DNA of 64,000 nt. It comes from Ideonella sp. Lineage in GTDB: Bacteria; Pseudomonadota; Gammaproteobacteria; Burkholderiales; Burkholderiaceae_C. The notes below the pieces were generated by a model that was not told where the DNA came from, ran no database searches, and saw nothing but the letters and a program-made list of their open reading frames with translations. The position numbers and the translations under genes are program-made. Below are positions 35,850 to 45,500 of this stretch, piece by piece. The stretch is taken from the NCBI RefSeq assembly GCF_016702655.1, contig NZ_JADJDO010000004.1, positions 124,001 to 188,000 on the forward strand. The letters run 5' to 3'. Position 1 is the stretch's first letter, and each line of letters starts with the position of its first letter.

Positions 35850-36352
35850 CCACCGAACCCCTGCCTTCCTGGACCGGCGCGCTGGGCCTCAAGGTTAACG
35901 GCCGCACCGTGCAAGCCGAAGTGGGCCTGCACGACACGCTGCTGACGGTGCTGCGCAGCCGGCTGCAGCTGACGGCCGCCAAGCGCGGCTGCAACCAGGG
36001 CGTGTGCGGCGCCTGCACGGTGCTCGTTGACGGCGTCCCGATGCGCGCCTGCCTGTGCCTCGCGCTTGCCTGCGAGGGCGCCGAGGTGCGCACGCTCGAG
36101 GGCTTGAACGACGAGCGGCGCATGCAGGCGCTGCAAGACGCCTTCGCCGCGCACGCCGCGTTCCAGTGCGGCTTCTGCACGCCCGGAATGCTGGTGGCCG
36201 CCGACGCGCTCCTGGCGGCCGATGCCGATCCCGACGACGCGGCGATCCGCGGCGCGATGTCGGGCAATCTGTGCCGCTGTACCGGCTACGTCGGCGTCGT
36301 GAAGGCGACGAAGGCCGCGGCGGCAACGCTGCGTGGGGAGGGCCAGCGATGA
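35846..36352 (+). CDS. molybdenum hydroxylase [2Fe-2S] (small) subunit
   Basis: A 168-residue iron-sulfur subunit. The N-terminal plant-type cluster is held by AAKRGCNQGVCGACTVLVDG and a further Cys in PMRACLCLALA; the C-terminal helical cluster by AFQCGFCTPGML and GNLCRCTGYVGVV. This is the standard CoxS/XdhC arrangement. It overlaps both neighbouring subunit genes by 4 bp, consistent with 1:1:1 synthesis. Confidence 0.94.
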   Translation: MTTEPLPSWTGALGLKVNGRTVQAEVGLHDTLLTVLRSRLQLTAAKRGCNQGVCGACTVLVDGVPMRACLCLALACEGAEVRTLEGLNDERRMQALQDAFAAHAAFQCGFCTPGMLVAADALLAADADPDDAAIRGAMSGNLCRCTGYVGVVKATKAAAATLRGEGQR

Positions 36353-38682
36353 ATTCCACGCCGGACGCGGTCGGCGCGCCGATCGGGCAGCTCGAAGGCC
36401 GGGACAAGCTCACCGGGGCCGCGCAGTACATCGCCGATCTGAACCGTCCCGGCCTGCTGCATGGCGCGCTGCTGCAGAGCCCATATGCACACGCACGCAT
36501 CAAGCGCTACGACCTGCAAGCTGCGCTCGCGCTGCCGGGCGTGCGTGCGATCGTTACCGGCGACGACGTGCAAGAGACGCACCGCATGGGCCCGTTCATC
36601 AAGGACGAGCACGCGCTCGCCAAGGGCAAGGTGCGCTACGTCGGCGAGATCGTCGCCGCGGTTGCCGCCGACACGTCGGCAATCGCGCAGGCAGCGGTGC
36701 GCGCGATTCGCGTCGACTATGAGCCGCTGCCGGAGATCGTCGACCCCGCCGAGGCGCTGCTCCCGGGCGCCGCGACGGTGCATGAAGACTCGGCGTCCTT
36801 CGCGCACGTGTTCGACTCAGGCACCCAGGGCAATCTGTGCTCGCGTACCGACTTCCGCCAGGGCGATGTCGAGCGCGCGTGGGGCGAGTGCGACCTGGTC
36901 GTCGAGCGGGAGTACCGCACGCAGCCGCAGGCCCACCTCTCGATCGAGCCCTGCGGCGCGCTCGCCGAGATCGACGCCGCGGGCCGGGTGACGCTGTGGT
37001 CGGCCAATCAGTCGGTGTTTCGCGTGCAGGGCAATGTCTGCGAGTCACTCGGGCTGCCGATGACCCGGCTGCGCTGCCTGACGCCGCACATCGGCGCGGG
37101 CTTCGGCAACAAGATGGAGCCGCACGTTCAACCGGTCGTCGTGCTGCTGGCGCTGAAGGCGCGGCGCGGTGTCAAGCTGATCCTCAGCCGCGAGGAGGAC
37201 TTCGAGACGGTGCGCGCGCGCCACCCGTCTCGCATCCGCATGAAGACCGGCGTCAAGCGCGACGGCACGCTCGTCGCTCGCGAGTGCGAACTGCTGCTCG
37301 ACGGCGGCGCTTTCGCCGACGACAGCCCGGGCGTCCTGGGCTACGCGCTGCTGATGCAGTGCGGGCCCTACCGCATCCCGCACGTTCACGCGCACGGCCG
37401 GGTCGCCTACACGAACAAGTTGCGCTTCGGCGCGATGCGCGGCTTCGGCGTGCCCCAGGTCACCTTCGCCGCGGAATCGCAGCTCGACGAGATCGCCGAG
37501 CGGTTGGGGATGGACCCGATCGCGCTGCGCCGGCGCAACATGCTCGTCCCCGGTGACCCCTGGTTCGGCGGCCAGCCGATCGACTCCAACGGCCTCGCGC
37601 AGTGCGTCGACGCGGTCGCCCGCGGCTCGGGCTGGGACGAACGGCACAGCGGCGCCCCGGCGGCTGCCGACGCCGACGGCAAGCGCCGCGGCCTGGGGAT
37701 CGCGCTGACAGCGCACATCAGCGGCCTGCTCGCCACGGGCGCGATCGTGCGCGTGCTCGAGGACGGCAGCGTGCTGCTCAGCACCGGCGCGGTCGACATC
37801 GGGCAGGGCTCGAACACCGTGCTGACGCAGATCTGCGCGCAGGCGCTGAAGCTCGCGGTCGAGCAGGTTGCGATCGCCAGCCCCGATACCGACGGCTCGC
37901 CCTACAACTGGGGCTCGACCGCCAGCCGCGTCACCTACCTGACCGGGGGCAGCGTGGTCAAGGCGGCGGCCGAAGTCGAACGGCAGCTCAAGCAGCACGC
38001 CGCCGACGTCTTCGAGTGCGCGGCCGACGATCTGGAACTGCTGACCGGCGGCAGGGTCGGGCTCAAGGGCGTGGCCGGGAAGGCGCTGAGCTTTGCCGAG
38101 ATCTCGGGACGCGCGCATTGGGCCACCGGTGGGCCGATCATCGGCAGCAACAGCCGCGTGTTCGACCGCAAGACCTTCGACCCGAAGCGCGTCGTCGCGC
38201 TGGGGCTGCCCTTCCCGCAGATTGGCATCTTCAGCTTCGGCGCGGTCGTCGCCGAGGTCGAGGTCGACGAGGCGAGCGGCAAGGTTGGCGTCGTACGCGC
38301 GTGGGCGGCGTGCGACGTCGGTCGCGCGATCAACCCCCAGCTCGCGCGCGGCCAGATCGAAGGTGCCTTCGTGCAAGGCATGGGCTATGCGCTGATCGAG
38401 GAGCTCGTCTGGGATGGCGCGCGCCTGGCCAACCCCTCGCTGATGGACTACAAGATTCCAACCTTCGCCGAGCTGCCGACTGAGCTGCACACCTATCTGA
38501 TCGAGTCCGGAGAGCCGAGCGGGCCCTTCGGCGCCAAGAGTGTCGGCGAGATCGGCATCAATCCGGTTGCCGCAGCGATCGCGAACGCGGTCGCAAACGC
38601 GAGTGGCGCGCGCGTGCGCGAACTGCCGATCACCGGAGAACGCGTACTGCGGCGCTTGCTGCAGCCCGAGTCCTCCGCCTGA
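36349..38682 (+). CDS. molybdenum hydroxylase molybdopterin-binding (large) subunit
   Basis: A 777-residue catalytic subunit of the xanthine dehydrogenase family. LTGAAQYIADLNRPGLLHGA starts the a/b hammerhead domain; HIGAGFGNKMEPH and FGAMRGFGVPQVTFAAES are cofactor/active-site loops; DIGQGSNTVLTQICAQALKL binds molybdopterin; GPFGAKSVGEIGINP carries the catalytic Glu (about residue 734). The loop is AMRGFGVPQ, not the AYxCSFR of true CO dehydrogenase, so the enzyme should hydroxylate an organic substrate. It is co-transcribed with a Liv-type transporter and HyuAB, suggesting hydroxylation early in a catabolic route. Confidence 0.92.
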   Translation: MNSTPDAVGAPIGQLEGRDKLTGAAQYIADLNRPGLLHGALLQSPYAHARIKRYDLQAALALPGVRAIVTGDDVQETHRMGPFIKDEHALAKGKVRYVGEIVAAVAADTSAIAQAAVRAIRVDYEPLPEIVDPAEALLPGAATVHEDSASFAHVFDSGTQGNLCSRTDFRQGDVERAWGECDLVVEREYRTQPQAHLSIEPCGALAEIDAAGRVTLWSANQSVFRVQGNVCESLGLPMTRLRCLTPHIGAGFGNKMEPHVQPVVVLLALKARRGVKLILSREEDFETVRARHPSRIRMKTGVKRDGTLVARECELLLDGGAFADDSPGVLGYALLMQCGPYRIPHVHAHGRVAYTNKLRFGAMRGFGVPQVTFAAESQLDEIAERLGMDPIALRRRNMLVPGDPWFGGQPIDSNGLAQCVDAVARGSGWDERHSGAPAAADADGKRRGLGIALTAHISGLLATGAIVRVLEDGSVLLSTGAVDIGQGSNTVLTQICAQALKLAVEQVAIASPDTDGSPYNWGSTASRVTYLTGGSVVKAAAEVERQLKQHAADVFECAADDLELLTGGRVGLKGVAGKALSFAEISGRAHWATGGPIIGSNSRVFDRKTFDPKRVVALGLPFPQIGIFSFGAVVAEVEVDEASGKVGVVRAWAACDVGRAINPQLARGQIEGAFVQGMGYALIEELVWDGARLANPSLMDYKIPTFAELPTELHTYLIESGEPSGPFGAKSVGEIGINPVAAAIANAVANASGARVRELPITGERVLRRLLQPESSA

Positions 38683-38734
38683 GCCCACGCACGACTTGTG
38701 CCGTGCACCCCCAAACCAGACAAGGAGAGAGCAG

Positions 38735-39934
38735 ATGAGGACCCCCCACCCCGATCGGCGCGCACTGCTGGGCGCACTGTGCGCAGCCGCCGCCGTGTCC
38801 CCCGCCGGCAGCGCCGGCGCCCAGTCCGACAAGCCCCTGCGCCTCGGCTTCTCGATGGCGCGCACCGGCATGCTCGCCAACGCAACGCCCTCGCAGATGA
38901 ACACCTACGAGCTGTGGCGCGAGCAGGTCAACGCACGCGGCGGCATGGACGTAGCCGGCGTCAAGCGCAAGGTCGAGTTCGTCATCTACGATGACCAGAG
39001 CAAGCCCGAGCAGGCGGTTCGCATCTACGAGAAGTTGATCACCGACGACAAGGTCGATCTGCTGCTCGCGCCTTGGGGCACGCCGTTCCACATCGCCATT
39101 GCGCCGGTGCTGGAAAAGTTCAAGTTCCCGCTCGTCGGCAACACCGCGGCGTCGGTCTCGCTGCGCCAGGTCAAGCCGGGCTACATCTGGTTCCCGACCT
39201 CCGCCATCCCGGACCGCATCGGCGTCGAACTGACCGCGTTCCTCAAGGAGCAGAAGGTTCGCTCCGTGGCGGTGCTGGCCAACGTGCTGCCGTTCACCAA
39301 GGAGATCAAGAACTATCTCGAGCCCGAGCTCAGGAAGGCCGGAATCGATATCAAGCTGTCCAGCGAATACCCGCCCGACATCAAGGACCTGACCGCCGTG
39401 CTGACCCAGGTCAAGGCAGCCAATGTCGACGCGGTGCTGGCACTGGCCTATCCCGGCGACTCGGTGCTGTACGCCAAGCAGGCCAAGGAACTGGGGCTCA
39501 ATTCGCCCTTCCAGTTCGTCGCCATCGGGCCCAGCGACGCGTTCTTCCCGAAGGCGGTAGGGGCCGCTTCGGCCGACGGTGTGGTGACGATCGCCCACTG
39601 GTCGCCACGCCCTGAATGGCCTGGCTCGCAGGCCTTTTACGACGCCTACGTGAAGAAGTTCGGCGAGGACCCCGACTACCTCAACTCGGCGCTGGCCTGG
39701 ATGTCGCTCGAGATCCTCGAATCGGCCGTGGCGAAGCACGGCCTGGACAAGGAGAAGATCCGCGAGGCGATCGCCAAGAACACCTTCGACACGATCAACG
39801 GCAAGGTCAGGTTCGACGGTGTTCAGAACGCGATCACACCCACTGCCTTCGTGCAGTACCAGAAGGGCAAGCTGCAAATCGTCTGGCCGGCCAGCATCGC
39901 CACCGGCAAGTACGAGCCCAAGAAGGGCTGGTAA
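38735..39934 (+). CDS. branched-chain amino acid-type ABC transporter substrate-binding protein
   Basis: A 399-residue periplasmic protein. Signal peptide with RRALLGALCAAAAVSPAGS, cleaved near AGAQ; mature start DKPLRLGFSMARTGMLANAT, the Peripla_BP_6 ligand loop. PFHIAIAPVLEKFKFPLVGN and YPPDIKDLTAVLTQVKAANV are typical. GGAGAG precedes the ATG at 38735. First gene of the second Liv cluster (binding protein, H, M, G, F), which follows the molybdenum hydroxylase genes; the ligand is probably that enzyme's substrate or a relative (inference). Confidence 0.9.
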   Translation: MRTPHPDRRALLGALCAAAAVSPAGSAGAQSDKPLRLGFSMARTGMLANATPSQMNTYELWREQVNARGGMDVAGVKRKVEFVIYDDQSKPEQAVRIYEKLITDDKVDLLLAPWGTPFHIAIAPVLEKFKFPLVGNTAASVSLRQVKPGYIWFPTSAIPDRIGVELTAFLKEQKVRSVAVLANVLPFTKEIKNYLEPELRKAGIDIKLSSEYPPDIKDLTAVLTQVKAANVDAVLALAYPGDSVLYAKQAKELGLNSPFQFVAIGPSDAFFPKAVGAASADGVVTIAHWSPRPEWPGSQAFYDAYVKKFGEDPDYLNSALAWMSLEILESAVAKHGLDKEKIREAIAKNTFDTINGKVRFDGVQNAITPTAFVQYQKGKLQIVWPASIATGKYEPKKGW

Positions 39935-39946
39935 CCCGTCGCGCCG

Positions 39947-40843
39947 ATGATCGAGACGCTGCTGTCCGGGCAGTTGCTGTTCGCTGCCCTGGTCACCGGT
40001 TCGCTCTATGCGCTGACGGCGCTGGGGTTGAACCTGGTGTACGGCACGATGCGCGTGCTCAACGTCGCCCACGGCGACCTGGTGATGTTGGGCGCCTACG
40101 GCGCGTACTGGGCCTTCACGCTGTGGGGGCTGTCGCCGCTGGCCGCTGCGCCGGCGGTGGCAGCTCTCGCCGGTGCGTTGGGCTATGCGGTGTACCGCGG
40201 CGTGTTCCAGCGCCTGCTGTCGGCCGGTGGCAGCCATGCCGGGCGCATCGAGGGCAATTCGCTGCTGCTGTTCTTCGGGCTGTCGATCATCGTGCAAAAC
40301 GCCGCGGCGCTGGCCTTCACGCCCAACAACCGGGCCTATGCCTACCTGGGTGAGGTAGTGCACCTGGGACAGGTCTCGATGACTGTGAACCGCATCGCAG
40401 CGCTGGCCATCGCCGGCGGCACCTGCATCGCGGTGGCGCTGTTCCTGCGTCGCAGCGTGGCCGGGCTGGCAATGCGCGCCGTCATCGAGCGGCGCGAGGC
40501 GGCTCACATCGTCGGCGTCGATGTCGACCGCGTTCAATGGGTCAGCTTCGTGATCGGCTTCGGCAGCGCGGCGCTGGCTGGGGTGCTGTTGTCGATGCTC
40601 GAGCAGTTCTCGCCCTTCTCGGGCTTCCCGTTCACGATCGCCGGCTTCATCGTCATCATCCTCGGCGGCCTGGGCAACGTGCAGGCGGGGCTGGCAGCAG
40701 CGCTTGTTCTGGGCGCGATCGAGACCTACGGCGTCGCGCTGACTTCGGCCAATCTGCGCTCGGTGCTGCTCTACGGCTGCTTCGTCGGCGCGCTGCTGTT
40801 GTTCCCGAACGGGCTGTTCGCGCGGCAGCGCTCGGGGCCGTAG
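39947..40843 (+). CDS. livH: branched-chain amino acid-type ABC transporter permease LivH
   Basis: A 298-residue permease with about eight helices. LVTGSLYALTALGLNLVYGT, then MRVLNVAHGDLVMLGAYGAY, identify LivH, and VAGLAMRAVIERREAAHIVG is the ATPase-contact loop. AGFIVIILGGLGNVQAGLAA is the C-terminal hallmark. It follows the binding-protein gene by 12 bp and is followed by livM after 1 bp. Confidence 0.92.
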   Translation: MIETLLSGQLLFAALVTGSLYALTALGLNLVYGTMRVLNVAHGDLVMLGAYGAYWAFTLWGLSPLAAAPAVAALAGALGYAVYRGVFQRLLSAGGSHAGRIEGNSLLLFFGLSIIVQNAAALAFTPNNRAYAYLGEVVHLGQVSMTVNRIAALAIAGGTCIAVALFLRRSVAGLAMRAVIERREAAHIVGVDVDRVQWVSFVIGFGSAALAGVLLSMLEQFSPFSGFPFTIAGFIVIILGGLGNVQAGLAAALVLGAIETYGVALTSANLRSVLLYGCFVGALLLFPNGLFARQRSGP

Positions 40844-40844
40844 C

Positions 40845-41759
40845 GTGCATTCGACGCGCGTCTGGCAGGCCGGGCTGGCGTCGGGCGCCGCAGCCCTGGC
40901 CGCGTTGCCTTTCGTCGCCAACGACTATCTGGTAGGCACCGGGCTGACGTTGCTGATGTGGGTGGCGCTGACGCAGAGCTGGTGCGTCCTGTCGCGGCTG
41001 ACCGGCTATGTGTCGCTCGGGCATGTCGTCTTCTACGGGCTGGGAGCCTACCTGGTGGTGGTCAGCTGGCAGGTGGTGCCGCTGGCGCTGGCGATCGTCG
41101 GCGCTGGCGTGCTGGCGGCGGCGTTCGCGGCCCTGGTCGGCATGCCGGTGCTACGCGTCAAGGGGCCCTACTTCGTCATCTTGACCTTCGGCCTGGCCGA
41201 GTTGGTCAAGTACAGCATCATGGCCATCGAGTCGGCCAGCGGCGTGGCCAGCCGCATCCTGTTCGGCACGCCCGACCTGATGGTGGTGTACTTTGCAATG
41301 TTCGCGCTGGCGCTCGCCGCCATCGGCCTGCTAACCTGGGTCAGCGGTTCGCGATTCGGCCACGGCCTGCGGTCGCTGCGCGAGAATGAGCTGGCTGCCG
41401 AGACGCTGGGCGTGCCGGTGGTGCGCTACAAGCTGCTGGCCTTTGTGCTGTCGGCAGCGCTGCCGGGCATGGTCGGCGCGGTGATGGCGCTGCGCTCCAC
41501 CTACTTCGTGGTCGGCCAGGTGTTCGACCCGATGATCTCGATCACAGTCATCGCCATGGCGATCCTTGGCGGCGGCGACAACGCCAGGGGTCCGCTGCTC
41601 GGTGTGATTTTCCTCACCGCGCTGGCCGAGCTGCTGTGGGCACAGGCGCCGCTGCTGTACATGATCATCCTCGGAGCGGTGTTGATCGTCTTCGTTCTGC
41701 TTGTGCCCGACGGACTGATGGGCCTGCTCGGCAAGCACGCCAGGGAGGCGAGGCGGTGA
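40845..41759 (+). CDS. livM: branched-chain amino acid-type ABC transporter permease LivM
   Basis: A 304-residue permease starting at GTG 40845. SWCVLSRLTGYVSLGHVVFY is the LivM N-terminal motif; RFGHGLRSLRENELAAETLG is the EAA-like coupling loop; ITVIAMAILGGGDNARGPLL is the final family motif. Its TGA overlaps the GTG of livG (GTGA). Partner of LivH in the second Liv transporter. Confidence 0.92.
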   Translation: MHSTRVWQAGLASGAAALAALPFVANDYLVGTGLTLLMWVALTQSWCVLSRLTGYVSLGHVVFYGLGAYLVVVSWQVVPLALAIVGAGVLAAAFAALVGMPVLRVKGPYFVILTFGLAELVKYSIMAIESASGVASRILFGTPDLMVVYFAMFALALAAIGLLTWVSGSRFGHGLRSLRENELAAETLGVPVVRYKLLAFVLSAALPGMVGAVMALRSTYFVVGQVFDPMISITVIAMAILGGGDNARGPLLGVIFLTALAELLWAQAPLLYMIILGAVLIVFVLLVPDGLMGLLGKHAREARR

Positions 41760-42483
41760 GCGCGCTGCTCGAGGTGCGCGCGCTGGGCCGAAACTTCGGC
41801 GGCTTGGTGGCCCTGTCGGGCGTCTCGTTCGACGTCCAGGCCGGCAGTACCGTCGGCATCATGGGCGCCAACGGAGCGGGCAAGACAACGCTGTTCAGCC
41901 TGATCGCCGGCAACCTGCGGCCGTCCAAGGGCGACATCCGCTTCGACGGCAGGTCGATCGTCGGCCTGCGCGCCGACCAGGTCTGCGGCCTGGGCGTGGC
42001 GCGCACCTTCCAGATCGTCATGCCGTTTCCCTCGCTCACCGTGCTTGAGAACGTGCGCACCGGTGCCATGTTCGGAAAGGCCTCTTTGCGCGACACGGCC
42101 GCCGCCGACGCTGCCGCACGGGCGGTGATCGAAGAGATCGGCCTGGCCGAGGTGGCCAACCAACCGGCATCGACGCTGACGCTGTCGGGCCAGAAGCGGC
42201 TCGAGGTCGCCCGCGCGGTGGCCACCGGCGCGCGTCTGGTGCTGCTCGACGAGGTGATGGCCGGACTGACCCCGGTGGAGGTAGTGCAGATGCTGGCCAC
42301 GCTGCGCCGCATTCAGGCTGCGCGCGGGCTGACGCTCCTCGTGATCGAGCACGTGATGCGCGCGTTGATGGACCTGTGCAGCCGCATCGTCGTGCTGCAC
42401 CACGGCGAACTGATCGCGCAAGGCTCGCCGCAGGAGATCGGCGAGGACGCGAAGGTACTGGCGGCGTACTTCGGAGCGCACGC

Positions 42484-42487
<4 letters not shown>
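41756..42487 (+). CDS. livG: ABC transporter ATP-binding protein LivG
   Basis: A 243-residue ATPase. Walker A GANGAGKTT (about residue 38), RTFQIVMPFPSLTVLENVRT (LivG-specific Q-loop region), signature variant LTLSGQKRLEVARAV, Walker B LVLLDEVMAGLTPVE. The GTG start at 41756 overlaps the livM stop; the stop overlaps the livF GTG, so livM, livG and livF form an unbroken coupled chain. Confidence 0.93.
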
Positions 42488-43203
<716 letters not shown>

Positions 43204-43277
43204 CGGAGACCCACGGCTGGGCCCGCATCGGGTTCGACAAAGTTCATTTGACCAAGGGCTTTCCCGAATGACACTCG

Positions 43278-43306
43278 CTATTCATTAGTGAATAGTATTC
43301 GGTATT
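43278..43306. promoter_or_regulatory. second copy of the TetR-type operator sequence, upstream of hyuA
   Basis: CTATTCATTAGTGAATAG (43278-43295) is an inverted repeat with 7-bp arms, running into TGAATAGTATTCGGTATT (43289-43306). The 12-mer TGAATAGTATTC followed two bases later by TATT is identical to that at 34281-34298 in front of the CoxG-like gene. The rest of the 43204-43430 gap shows nothing else I can support. Confidence 0.6.
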
Positions 43307-43430
43307 AAGAGACCTTAGGCTACCCCCGGGTAGCCGCCGCCCCGGGGAGGGTCAAGCATCCTCGGGAACGGGTCATCGATGGCTTGAGAACGACGCACGG
43401 CGGACGCATTCCGCGAACGAGGGGACAGAG

Positions 43431-45491
43431 ATGACAGCCAAGCGAACCTGGGTCGTCGGTACCGACATCGGCGGCACCTTCACCGACATCATCGGCGTCA
43501 ACCTCGAGACCGGCGAGCAACGCCTGGGCAAGGTGGCGTCGACGCCGCCGACCTACTTCGACGGCGTGATCAACGGCCTCGAGCGGGCCGGGATCAAGGG
43601 CGAGGAGGTGCTGTCGTTCCGCCACGGTGCAACGGTGTCGACCAACGCAATCCTCGAGCGCAAGGGCGTCAAGACCGCGCTGATTACCACCGAGGGCTTC
43701 CGCGACGTGCTCGGCGGCGGTCGCGCCGAGCGCATCTCGGCCTTCGAGCTCGACTGGGATCCACCCGAGCTGATCATCCCGCGCCGCAACGTGCTGACCA
43801 TCCGCGAGCGCGTCAGCCCCTATGGCGAAGTCGTGACCCCGCTGTCGGAGCCCGAGGTCCGGCGCTCGGCCCGTGCGATCCGCAAACGCGGCATCGAGTC
43901 GGTGGCAGTGGTCTATATCGACTCGTTCATGAACCCGATACACGAGCTGCGAACCCGCGAGATCCTGCACGAGGAAGTGCCGGGCCTGGACGTGACGCTG
44001 TCACACGAGGTACTGCCGCAGATGCTCGAGTTCGAGCGCACCTGCACCACGGTGCTCAACGCCTACATCTCGCCGATCCTCAAGAACTACCTCGGCGGGC
44101 TGTCGCGCCGGCTGAAGCAAGACTGGAACTACTCCGGCTCGATCCTCGTCACGACTTCCAATGGCGGCGTGATCGGGATGGACGAGGCGGTGAAGTTCCC
44201 GGCCAAGACCTTCCACTCGTCGCCGGTCTCGGGCGCCGTGGGCATGGCCGGCTACATCGGCTCGCTGGCCGGATTCGAGAACGTGATCGCCTTCGAGACC
44301 GGCGGCACCACCAACAATGTATCGATCATCTACAAGGGCAAGCCGGCGATCACCCATGAGTGGAAGATCCTGTGGAACGTGCCGTGCTGCCTGCCTTCGG
44401 TGGACACGATCTACATCGGCGCCGGCGGCGGCTCGATCGGCTGGGTCGACAAGGGTGGGATGCTCAACGTCGGCCCCCAGAGCATGGGGGCGGTGCCCGG
44501 GCCGGCATGCTACGGCGCCGGTGGCACCGAGCCGACCAACACCGACACCCAGATCGTGCTCGGCCGCATCGATCCCGACTACTACCTCGGCGGCGAGATC
44601 AAGGTCGACGGCGCGCTCTCGCACAAGGCGCTGAAGGAGAAGATCGGCGACCACTACGGCTGGGACGCGCCGACCTCGGCTGCCAACATGTACATGATGG
44701 CGATGACGAACCTGATGATGGCCATGCGCATGCAGACCGTCACCCGGGGCTGGGATCCAAGAGACTTCGCGATCGTGCCCTACGGCGGCGGCGGCGCGCT
44801 CTATGCGTGCGACCTGGCGCGCGAGATCGGTGTGTCCAAGGTGATCGTTCCGCCACTGCCGGGCTATGCGTCGGCCTTCGGCGCGATCCGCGTCGACGTC
44901 AAGCACGAGTTCACGACGCCGTTGCACAAGATCGAGGACGAGATCGACTACAAGCAGCTCAACAAGGACTTCGACAAGCTGGTACGCAGGGCCGTGCAGA
45001 CGCTCAAGAAGGAGGGCATGAAGACCGAGCAGATCTCGACCGAGCGCTACGTCGACGTCAAGTACTTCAGCCAGGCGCGCTTCTTCACGGTCGCGGTCGA
45101 CGACACTGCGATCACCTCGCTCGAGGCGATCACGGCGCACTTCATGGCCGCCATGCAGGCTGCCTACGGCTACACCCTGCCGCCCGGGTATGCACCGGTC
45201 GAACTGGTCAACCTGCGCGTCATTGCACGCGGCGAACTGGCCAAGCCGAACCTGCCGGAGATCACGCGCAAGACAACCTTGGCGCAAGCCAGCAAGCCCT
45301 CGCGCAAGGTGTGGTTCAAAGACGCCGGGTTCGTCGATACCGCGATCTACGAACGCGGGCGGCTGCCCATCGGCATCAACTTCAACGGGCCGGCCATCGT
45401 CGAGCAACCCGACACGACGACGGTGATGCCGCCGCGAACGCACTGCAGTGTCGACAAGTTCGGCAACCTGATCATCACCGTCGACCGCTAG
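43431..45491 (+). CDS. hyuA: hydantoinase/oxoprolinase/acetone-carboxylase family subunit A
   Basis: A 686-residue ATP-dependent enzyme subunit. VVGTDIGGTFTDIIGVNLET is the N-terminal Hydant_A_N phosphate-binding motif, HGATVSTNAILERKGVKTAL and FETGGTTNNVSIIYKGKPA complete the actin-like ATPase, and IYIGAGGGSIGWVDKGGMLN is the family hallmark. Members include 5-oxoprolinase, N-methylhydantoinase and the ATPase subunits of acetone and acetophenone carboxylases. Paired here with hyuB (9 bp gap) and an AMP-ligase, a carboxylase role on a ketone is plausible but not provable. AGGGGACAGAG precedes the ATG. Confidence 0.88.
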   Translation: MTAKRTWVVGTDIGGTFTDIIGVNLETGEQRLGKVASTPPTYFDGVINGLERAGIKGEEVLSFRHGATVSTNAILERKGVKTALITTEGFRDVLGGGRAERISAFELDWDPPELIIPRRNVLTIRERVSPYGEVVTPLSEPEVRRSARAIRKRGIESVAVVYIDSFMNPIHELRTREILHEEVPGLDVTLSHEVLPQMLEFERTCTTVLNAYISPILKNYLGGLSRRLKQDWNYSGSILVTTSNGGVIGMDEAVKFPAKTFHSSPVSGAVGMAGYIGSLAGFENVIAFETGGTTNNVSIIYKGKPAITHEWKILWNVPCCLPSVDTIYIGAGGGSIGWVDKGGMLNVGPQSMGAVPGPACYGAGGTEPTNTDTQIVLGRIDPDYYLGGEIKVDGALSHKALKEKIGDHYGWDAPTSAANMYMMAMTNLMMAMRMQTVTRGWDPRDFAIVPYGGGGALYACDLAREIGVSKVIVPPLPGYASAFGAIRVDVKHEFTTPLHKIEDEIDYKQLNKDFDKLVRRAVQTLKKEGMKTEQISTERYVDVKYFSQARFFTVAVDDTAITSLEAITAHFMAAMQAAYGYTLPPGYAPVELVNLRVIARGELAKPNLPEITRKTTLAQASKPSRKVWFKDAGFVDTAIYERGRLPIGINFNGPAIVEQPDTTTVMPPRTHCSVDKFGNLIITVDR

Positions 45492-45500
45492 GAGGTTTAC

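Noticed and set aside
36349..38682. Carbon monoxide dehydrogenase (CoxL form I)
   Set aside because: The active-site loop is AMRGFGVPQ, not the AYxCSFR sequence required for CO oxidation.
43248..43276. TTGACC with a 17-bp spacer to ACACTC as a hyuA promoter
   Set aside because: The -10 match is too poor; the nearby operator alone is reported.
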